DNA of 9,906 nt, from NCBI GenBank assembly GCA_030425945.1, contig JAUHZL010000069.1, forward strand, positions 1 to 9,906, in the 5' to 3' direction. A program made the translations under genes and the position numbers. Positions 5,273 to 9,906 of this stretch are shown here, piece after piece. The notes under the pieces are model-generated. The model worked only from the letters and a program-made list of their open reading frames with translations, made no database searches and was not told the origin of the DNA. Positions within the stretch are counted from its first letter, which is position 1. Each line of letters opens with the position of its first letter. Source of the stretch: Alphaproteobacteria bacterium (GTDB taxonomy: Bacteria > Pseudomonadota > Alphaproteobacteria > Rhodobacterales > Rhodobacteraceae).

Positions 5273-6472
5273 ATGCTGGCCGGAAAACGTATCCTCCTGA
5301 TCCTCGGCGGCGGCATCGCGGCCTACAAGGCGCTGGACCTGATCCGGCAGCTCGGCCGCGAGGGGGCGGCCGTCACCCCGGTCCTGACGCGGGCAGCGGA
5401 GGAATTCGTCACGCCGCTGTCGGTCTCGGCGCTGGCCGGGGCGAAGGTCTACCGCGACCTCTTCGACCTGACCGACGAGGCGGAGATGGGCCATATCCAG
5501 CTGTCCCGCTCGGCCGACCTGATCGTGGTCGCGCCCGCCACCGCCGACCTGATGGCGAAGATGGCCCAGGGCCATGCGAACGACCTTGCCTCGACCCTGC
5601 TGCTGGCGACCGACACGCCCGTGCTGATCGCGCCCGCGATGAACGTCCGGATGTGGCAGCACCCGGCGACGCAGCGCAACCTCGCGACCCTGCGGGGCGA
5701 CGGGGTGCGGGTGGTCGGGCCGGACGAGGGCGAGATGGCCTGCGGCGAGTTCGGCCCGGGCCGGATGGCCGAGCCGCCCGCCATCGTCGCCGCGATCCTC
5801 GCCGCGCTGGCCTCCGGGCCGCTGGCCGGGCGGCATGTTCTGGTGACCTCCGGGCCGACGCATGAGCCGATCGACCCGGTGCGCTACATCGCCAACCGCT
5901 CGTCCGGGGCGCAGGGCACCGCGATCGCGGGGGCGCTGGCGGCGTTGGGCGCGCGCGTGACCTTCGTGACCGGACCCGCCAGCGTGCCGCCGCCCGCGGG
6001 CGTCGCCGTGGTGCGGGTCGAGACCGCGCGCCAGATGCTGGAGGCCGTCGAGACCGCCCTGCCCGCCGACGCGGCGGTCTTCGCCGCCGCCGTCGCGGAC
6101 TGGCGGGTGACCACGGAAGCGGCCAGCAAGATCAAGAAGGACGGCAGCGGCCGCCTGCCGGTGCTGGACTTCGCCGAGAACCCCGACATCCTCGCCACCG
6201 TGGCGCGGCGGGACACCAGCCGGCCCGGTCTGGTGGTGGGCTTCGCCGCCGAGACCGACGACGTGGTGGCCCACGCCACCGCCAAGCGCCTGCGCAAGGG
6301 CTGCGACTGGATCGTGGCGAACGACGTCTCGCCCGCGACCGGCATCATGGGCGGCACCGAGAACGCGGTGACGCTGATCACCGCCGAGGGCGCGGAGACC
6401 TGGCCGCGGATGGCCAAGGAGGCCGTGGCGGCCCGTCTCGCCGACCGGATCGCCGCCGCGCTCGGGGGCTGA
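5273..6472 (+). CDS. coaBC: Bifunctional phosphopantothenoylcysteine decarboxylase / phosphopantothenate-cysteine ligase
   Basis: A 399-residue cytoplasmic enzyme carrying two successive steps of coenzyme A synthesis. It joins cysteine to 4'-phosphopantothenate (CTP-dependent CoaB) and decarboxylates the product with FMN (CoaC). The CoaC domain (about 1-180) shows GGGIAAYK, the catalytic H74 in GHIQLSRSADL, PAMNVRMW with N124, and the C157 clamp in ACGEFGPGRMAEP. The CoaB domain (about 185-399) shows SGPTHEPIDPVRYIANRSSG with N208 (equivalent to N210 of E. coli, which stabilises the acyl-cytidylate), AAVADWR and SKIKKD (K286-K289). Length and domain order are normal. ATG at 5273 has GGGAG at 5261-5265 as RBS. 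dut follows after 55 bases, an arrangement common in Rhodobacteraceae. Confidence 0.97.
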   Translation: MLAGKRILLILGGGIAAYKALDLIRQLGREGAAVTPVLTRAAEEFVTPLSVSALAGAKVYRDLFDLTDEAEMGHIQLSRSADLIVVAPATADLMAKMAQGHANDLASTLLLATDTPVLIAPAMNVRMWQHPATQRNLATLRGDGVRVVGPDEGEMACGEFGPGRMAEPPAIVAAILAALASGPLAGRHVLVTSGPTHEPIDPVRYIANRSSGAQGTAIAGALAALGARVTFVTGPASVPPPAGVAVVRVETARQMLEAVETALPADAAVFAAAVADWRVTTEAASKIKKDGSGRLPVLDFAENPDILATVARRDTSRPGLVVGFAAETDDVVAHATAKRLRKGCDWIVANDVSPATGIMGGTENAVTLITAEGAETWPRMAKEAVAARLADRIAAALGG

Positions 6473-6480
6473 GGGCGGAC

Positions 6481-6513
6481 GCCTTCGGCGAGAGTATTTG
6501 GACCAAGAAGAAG
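6481..6513 (+). other. AT-rich intergenic motif before dut
   Basis: Between coaBC and dut lies CGCCTTCGGCG (a four-base-pair hairpin with a three-base loop, 6480-6490), followed by AGAGTATTTGGACC and then AAGAAGAAG (6491-6513), much richer in A and T than its surroundings. I recall closely similar strings before or after many genes in Rhodobacteraceae genomes, suggesting a family-wide dispersed intergenic element, but I cannot verify this here. It lies immediately upstream of the dut RBS. Confidence 0.4.
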
Positions 6514-6527
6514 GGGAGCCGCGCGCC

Positions 6528-6995
6528 ATGCAGCCCATCGTCGAGGTGCTCTGGGAAGACTGGGCCGACCGGGACGTGCCCTTGCCCGCCTACGCGACGG
6601 CAGGGGCGGCGGGCGCCGACCTGCGGGCGAACCTGCCGGTGGAGCAGCGGGCCGCGGGCCTCGTGCTGGCGCCGATGGCGCGGACGATCGTGCCGACCGG
6701 CTTTCGGGTCGCGATCCCGGAGGGCTACGAGATGCAGATCCGGCCGCGCTCGGGGCTGGCGCTGAAGCATGGCATCACGCTGCCGAACACGCCGGGCACC
6801 ATCGATTGCGACTACCGGGGCCCGCTGGGCGTGCTGCTGATCAACTTCGGGACCGAGCCCTTCGCCATCGCCCACGGCGACCGGATCGCCCAGGCGGTGA
6901 TCGCGCCGGTGTCGCCGGCCCGGTTCGCCGTGGTGGAGGCGCTCGACGACACCGCGCGCGGGCAGGGCGGGTTCGGCTCGACGGGGCGCGGCTGA
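6528..6995 (+). CDS. dut: Deoxyuridine 5'-triphosphate nucleotidohydrolase (dUTPase)
   Basis: A 155-residue homotrimeric-type dUTPase that hydrolyses dUTP to dUMP and pyrophosphate. This keeps uracil out of DNA and feeds thymidylate synthesis. All five family motifs are present in order: I AGAAGADLRA (25-34), II RPRSGLALKHGI (72-83), III PGTIDCDYRGPLGVLLIN (89-106) with catalytic D93, IV GDRIAQAVIAPV (117-128), and V RGQGGFGSTG (144-153) with the stacking F149. ATG at 6528 has GGGGAG at 6513-6518 as RBS. An in-frame TTG at 6498 lies within the AT-rich intergenic motif and is not favoured. The stop TGA shares its last base with the ATG of the next gene (TGATG), so the two are coupled. Confidence 0.97.
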   Translation: MQPIVEVLWEDWADRDVPLPAYATAGAAGADLRANLPVEQRAAGLVLAPMARTIVPTGFRVAIPEGYEMQIRPRSGLALKHGITLPNTPGTIDCDYRGPLGVLLINFGTEPFAIAHGDRIAQAVIAPVSPARFAVVEALDDTARGQGGFGSTGRG

Positions 6996-8035
6996 TGGCG
7001 CTGGTGCTGGGCCTCGCCGCGCTGCTCTGGGGCGTCGGACACCTGCTGCGGCTGCCGGTGCAGGCGCGCGCGCTGATGCTCGGTTTGCTCTACGTGGCCG
7101 TGCTGGGCCTGCAGGTCATCCTGCCGGAGGGGGCCGAGCTGCGCCGCGCGACCGGCGGCAGCGCCGCGCCCTGGCTGCTGATCGGCGGGGCGGCGGCCCT
7201 CGTGCTGCTCTACCGCGAGGGGTTGCGCCGCCTGCGCGCCCGCGCCGCGCCGCCGCCCGCGCCGGAGACCGCGCGGCAAGGCCCGTTCCGGGACGTCGAG
7301 CTGGAGCGCTATGCCCGCCACATCGTGCTGCGCGAGATCGGCGGGGTCGGGCAGAAGCGCCTGAAGGACGCGCGCGTGCTGGTGATCGGCGCGGGCGGGC
7401 TGGGGGCACCGGTGCTGCTCTACCTGGCCGGGGCGGGCGTGGGCACGATCGGGGTGATCGACGACGACACGGTGAGCCTGTCGAACCTGGCCCGGCAGGT
7501 GATCCATACCGATGCGCGGACCGGCATGCCGAAGGTCTTTTCTGCCGAGCGGGCGATGACCGACCTGAACCCCGAGGTGACGGTCAAGCCCTATAACCGC
7601 CGCCTGACCCCGGAGATCGCCGAGGCGCTGGTCGGGGAATATGACCTCGTCATCGACGGGTCGGACAATTTCGACACCCGCGAGCTGGTGAACCGCACCT
7701 GCGTGGCGACGGGCACGCCGCTGCTCTCGGGGGCGATCGGCCAGTGGGAGGGGCAGATAAGCCTGTTCGATCCGGTGCGGGGAGCGCCCTGCCGGGCCTG
7801 CGTCTTTCCCGAGCGTCCTGCCCCCGGCCTCGTGCCGAGCTGTGCCGAGGGCGGGGTCGCGGGACCGCTGCCGGGGGTGATCGGTACGCTGCTCGCGACC
7901 GAGGCGGTCAAGGAGATCACGCAGGCGGGCGACGGGCTGGCCGGGCGGCTGCTGATCTACGACGCGCTGGCTGCCGAGATGCGCAGCGTGAAGGTCCGGC
8001 GCGATCCGGCCTGCCCGGTCTGCGGCGGGGTGTGA
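6995..8035 (+). CDS. Membrane-anchored HesA/MoeB/ThiF-family E1-like adenylyltransferase
   Basis: A 346-residue protein. Residues 1-75 carry two or three hydrophobic segments (about 2-18, 26-43, 58-73) followed by a basic, proline/alanine-rich linker. From about 98 comes a complete E1-like domain that adenylates the C-terminal glycine of a sulfur carrier such as MoaD or ThiS. It shows RYARHIVLREIGGVGQKRL, the ATP loop GAGGLG (132-137), DDDTVSLSNLARQ (156-168, with R167-Q168 near ATP), GSDNFDTR (222-229), and two zinc pairs C266-C269 and C340-C343. C283 lies in the flexible crossover loop. There is no C-terminal rhodanese domain; the protein ends three residues after the last zinc cysteine. 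Whether it serves molybdopterin or thiamine synthesis cannot be told from sequence. Start ATG overlaps the dut stop by one base. Confidence 0.9.
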   Translation: MALVLGLAALLWGVGHLLRLPVQARALMLGLLYVAVLGLQVILPEGAELRRATGGSAAPWLLIGGAAALVLLYREGLRRLRARAAPPPAPETARQGPFRDVELERYARHIVLREIGGVGQKRLKDARVLVIGAGGLGAPVLLYLAGAGVGTIGVIDDDTVSLSNLARQVIHTDARTGMPKVFSAERAMTDLNPEVTVKPYNRRLTPEIAEALVGEYDLVIDGSDNFDTRELVNRTCVATGTPLLSGAIGQWEGQISLFDPVRGAPCRACVFPERPAPGLVPSCAEGGVAGPLPGVIGTLLATEAVKEITQAGDGLAGRLLIYDALAAEMRSVKVRRDPACPVCGGV

Positions 8036-8044
8036 CGGCTGCGC

Positions 8045-8073
8045 TTGCCCGCCCCGTGCAGGCGCGGCATTGT
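8045..8073 (+). promoter_or_regulatory. Candidate promoter of the binding-protein/permease genes
   Basis: TTGCCC (8045-8050, four of six) and CATTGT (8068-8073, three of six) are separated by 17 bases. RNA would start near 8080, about 28 bases upstream of the ATG at 8108. It begins ten bases after the stop of the preceding gene. Confidence 0.38.
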
Positions 8074-8107
8074 CGGCGCAGATACCGATCCGCACAGGGA
8101 GTTGCGC

Positions 8108-8905
8108 ATGTCCGTCCTCACCCGTCTTGCCGCCGCGACGCTGGCCCTCGGCCTGGCCGCGCCCGCCGTCACCGCCCAGGCCCTGCCCGATCTCGCGGGG
8201 CGCGAGGTGGTGGTGGTGACCGAGAACGCCTACCCGCCGCTGCAGTTCGTCGATCCCGCCAGCGGGCAGGCGATCGGCTGGGAATACGACGCGATGGCCG
8301 AGATCGCCGCGCGCCTGAACATGACCGTGAGCTATGCCAACATCAGCTGGGACGCGATGATCCCGGCGGTCAGCGAGGGCCAGTTCGACCTCGGGATGAC
8401 GGGCATCACGATCCGCGAGGACCGGATGGAGAAGGTCGATTTCTCGGAGGCCTACATGCGCTCCGAGATGGTGATGCTGGTGCGCGGCGACGAGGAGCGG
8501 TTCACCGACGCGGCCTCGTTCGCGGCCGATCCGGACCTGCTGATGGCGGCCCAGCCCGGCACCACGCCGTTCTATGTCGGGGTCTACGACGTGCTCGACG
8601 GCGACGAGGCCAACCCGCGCATCGTCCTCTTCGAGACCTTTGGCGCGGGGGTTCAGGCGCTGCGCACCGGCGACGTGGACCTCGTGCTGACCGACGGCAC
8701 GGCGGGCGCGGGCTATGTCGCGGCCTCGGACGGGGCGCTGAAGATCGTGGGCGAGAAGCTGGGCACCGAGGATTTCGGGTTCATCTTCCCCAAGGGCACG
8801 GACCTCGTCGCGCCGATCAATGCCGCCATCGCCGCGATGAAGGCGGACGGGACCATCGACGCGCTGAACACCAAGTGGTTCCTCGACTACAAGATGGGCG
8901 GCTGA
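8108..8905 (+). CDS. Amino-acid-type ABC transporter substrate-binding protein (SBP family 3)
   Basis: A 265-residue periplasmic binding protein of PF00497. Residues 1-25 form a signal peptide (LTRLAAATLALGLAAPAVTAQA) cleaved after AQA by signal peptidase I; there is no lipobox. The family signature is GWEYDAMAEIAARL (57-70). GMTGITIREDRMEKVDFSEAY (96-116) carries R104, the residue type that binds the ligand carboxylate. LTDGTAG (195-201) with D196 would contact the ligand amino group. Together these point to a polar or charged amino acid, but the exact ligand is not readable. ATG at 8108 has AGGGAG at 8096-8101, six bases away, a strong RBS. The permease follows after a hairpin. No terminator separates them, so they are one operon with the binding protein probably made in excess. 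Confidence 0.93.
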   Translation: MSVLTRLAAATLALGLAAPAVTAQALPDLAGREVVVVTENAYPPLQFVDPASGQAIGWEYDAMAEIAARLNMTVSYANISWDAMIPAVSEGQFDLGMTGITIREDRMEKVDFSEAYMRSEMVMLVRGDEERFTDAASFAADPDLLMAAQPGTTPFYVGVYDVLDGDEANPRIVLFETFGAGVQALRTGDVDLVLTDGTAGAGYVAASDGALKIVGEKLGTEDFGFIFPKGTDLVAPINAAIAAMKADGTIDALNTKWFLDYKMGG

Positions 8906-8912
8906 GACGGGC

Positions 8913-8935
8913 GCGCGGCGGGTCCCCCGCCGCGC
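8913..8935 (+). repeat. Strong intercistronic hairpin between binding protein and permease
   Basis: GCGCGGCGGG (8913-8922) and CCCGCCGCGC (8926-8935) are perfect reverse complements around TCC, forming ten GC pairs. It starts eight bases after the stop codon of the binding-protein gene. No U-tract follows, so it is not a standard terminator. In other binding-protein operons such a structure protects the upstream mRNA from 3' exonucleases and lowers downstream expression. Confidence 0.7.
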
Positions 8936-8948
8936 CCCGCCTGACGTG

Positions 8949-9746
8949 ATGGCGGCCGCACCCGATCCGGACAAGGATTTTCCATGGTGGCTCGTGCTGG
9001 TGGGCGCGGGCATGGCCGTGCTGTTCTGGCGGGTGGTCGCCGACGACCTCTATGCCACGGTTCTGGCGACGCTGGCGAAGGGGATCGGCATCACGCTCTT
9101 CGTCACCGGCGTCGCCTTCTCCGGGGCGGCGGCGCTGGGGATGCTGCTGGCGCTGGCCAGCCTGTCGCGCAGCCTGATCCTGCGGCAGCTCGCGCGGCTC
9201 TACATCGAGGTGGTGCGCGGTGTGCCGGTACTGGTGCTGCTGCTCTACGTCGCCTTCGTCTTCGCACCCGCGCTGGTGGCGCTGTGGAACTGGGCCGGGT
9301 CCTTCGTCGGGGCCGAGGCGGTGCGCACGCGCGACTTCTCGATGCTCTGGCGGGCGATCCTCGCGCTGACCATCGGCTATTCCGCCTTCATCGCCGAGGT
9401 GTTCCGCGCCGGGCTGCAGGCGGTCGACCGGGGCCAGATCGAGGCGGCCAACGCACTGGGCCTCGGGCGCTGGCTGCGGTTCCGGCTGGTGGTCTTCCCG
9501 CAGGCCCTGCGCACCATCCTGCCGCCGCTCGGCAACGACTTCGTGGCGATGGTGAAGGATTCGAGCCTGGTGTCGGTGCTGGGCGTGCTCGACATCACGC
9601 AACTCGGCAAGCTGACGGCGGCGGGGAACTTCCGCTACTTCGAGACCTACAACGTGGTGGCGCTGCTCTACCTGTCGCTGACGATCACGCTGTCGCTGGC
9701 GCTGCGGCGGATCGAGCGGCGGCTGCGCCTGCCCGGTCAGCGGTAG
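8949..9746 (+). CDS. Amino-acid ABC transporter permease (HisM/GlnP type)
   Basis: A 265-residue inner-membrane subunit. Hydrophobic segments are seen at about 12-30, 46-70, 92-115, 135-155, 190-213 and 235-252. The first two conserved family strings are ITLFVTGVAFSGAAALGMLLAL and YIEVVRGVPVLVLLLYVAF. The EAA loop that docks on the ATPase is EAANALGLGRWLRFRLVVFPQALR (165-188), and NDFVAMVKDSSLVSVLGVLD follows, typical of the polar amino-acid uptake family (HEQRo). It works with the binding protein encoded just upstream. No ATPase gene or second permease lies between it and the next gene. Start: ATG at 8949, or the adjoining GTG at 8946; neither has an RBS, so expression may be low or depend on the preceding hairpin. 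C-terminal RRIERRLRLPGQR is a normal cytoplasmic tail. Confidence 0.92.
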   Translation: MAAAPDPDKDFPWWLVLVGAGMAVLFWRVVADDLYATVLATLAKGIGITLFVTGVAFSGAAALGMLLALASLSRSLILRQLARLYIEVVRGVPVLVLLLYVAFVFAPALVALWNWAGSFVGAEAVRTRDFSMLWRAILALTIGYSAFIAEVFRAGLQAVDRGQIEAANALGLGRWLRFRLVVFPQALRTILPPLGNDFVAMVKDSSLVSVLGVLDITQLGKLTAAGNFRYFETYNVVALLYLSLTITLSLALRRIERRLRLPGQR

Positions 9747-9775
9747 TGGACCTTCCCGCGGAGCGCGCCTAGCTT
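9747..9775 (+). promoter_or_regulatory. Candidate promoter of the M3 peptidase gene
   Basis: TGGACC (9747-9752, four of six to the -35) and TAGCTT (9770-9775, three of six to the -10) are 17 bases apart. The start point would be near 9782, giving a leader of about 16 bases containing the RBS. It begins directly after the permease stop, suggesting that the transporter operon ends there. Confidence 0.36.
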
Positions 9776-9797
9776 TCCCGGCAAAGGAGTGACCCGC

Positions 9798-9906
9798 ATG
9801 ACCAACCCGCTTCTGTCCGACTGGACCGGCCCCTTCGCCCTGCCGCCCTTCGCCGCGATCACCGATGCCGATTTCGGTCCCGCCTTCGACGCCGCGAAGG
9901 GCGGCA
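9798..9906 (+). CDS. M3-family metallopeptidase (Dcp/oligopeptidase A type), 5' end only
   Basis: The first 36 codons are visible before the window ends. They begin MTNPLLSDWTGPFALPPF and continue AAITDADFGPAFDAA, matching the N terminus typical of M3 (thimet-type) zinc peptidases such as peptidyl-dipeptidase Dcp, where NPLL...PFxxPPFxxIxxxxFxPAF recurs. These are usually cytoplasmic enzymes of about 670-700 residues that trim peptides; the HEFGH zinc motif lies beyond the edge. The start ATG at 9798 has a strong RBS, AAAGGAGTGA, with GGAG at 9786-9789 eight bases before it. A 51-base gap with a possible promoter separates it from the permease. Confidence 0.85.
   Translation, partial: MTNPLLSDWTGPFALPPFAAITDADFGPAFDAAKGG

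Noticed and set aside
4072..5316. Leftward open frame of 414 codons antisense to rpoH and chaN
   Set aside because: Composition is typical of an antisense GC shadow, and both sense genes show conserved motifs throughout.
6812..9013. Very long leftward open frame (733 codons) antisense to dut, the ThiF/MoeB gene and the binding-protein gene
   Set aside because: Low-complexity Arg/Gln/His-rich translation, no RBS or domain, and it covers three genes whose motifs are unmistakable; a GC artefact.

Overview
The window is a strongly GC-rich stretch of ordinary chromosome from an alphaproteobacterium, most likely family Rhodobacteraceae (Rhodobacter/Roseobacter relatives). The grounds are: an RpoHII-type heat-shock sigma factor with an RpoE-like TGATCC promoter element, the alphaproteobacterial FYDLN-acid (TIGR02300) protein start, the coaBC-dut-ThiF/MoeB order, and the general protein style. 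I cannot fix the genus. I see no tRNA, rRNA, CRISPR array, insertion sequence, phage gene or toxin-antitoxin pair.

Layout. The left edge holds the first ten codons of a leftward TIGR02300-family gene. Divergent from it is a YgjP-like zinc metallopeptidase, followed by a GntR/FCD transcription factor. A leftward block follows: cobU and a CobC-like phosphatase, coupled by an ATGA overlap, then a glutathione S-transferase that converges on the GntR gene. From 3533 everything reads rightward: rpoH (RpoHII type), a ChaN-like periplasmic haem-binding-family protein that appears to begin with a rare ATT codon inside the end of rpoH, coaBC, dut, and a membrane-anchored ThiF/MoeB-type activating enzyme whose ATG shares a base with the dut stop. 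Then come an amino-acid-type substrate-binding protein and its permease, separated by a strong hairpin. The first 36 codons of an M3-family peptidase close the window.

How the genes work together. cobU and the phosphatase act on the nucleotide loop of cobalamin. rpoH and chaN are probably one transcript, possibly induced by RpoE-type (singlet oxygen/envelope) stress. coaBC makes 4'-phosphopantetheine for coenzyme A, dut supplies dUMP and removes dUTP, and the ThiF/MoeB enzyme adenylates a ubiquitin-like sulfur carrier for molybdopterin or thiamine synthesis. The binding protein and permease are two parts of a polar amino-acid ABC importer with no ATPase gene beside them here.

I did not find a new multi-gene system. 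The observations most worth checking are small regulatory ones: the ATT start of chaN, the promoter element of rpoH doubling as the ribosome-binding site of cobU, the hairpin between binding protein and permease, and the probable leaderless start of the GntR gene.
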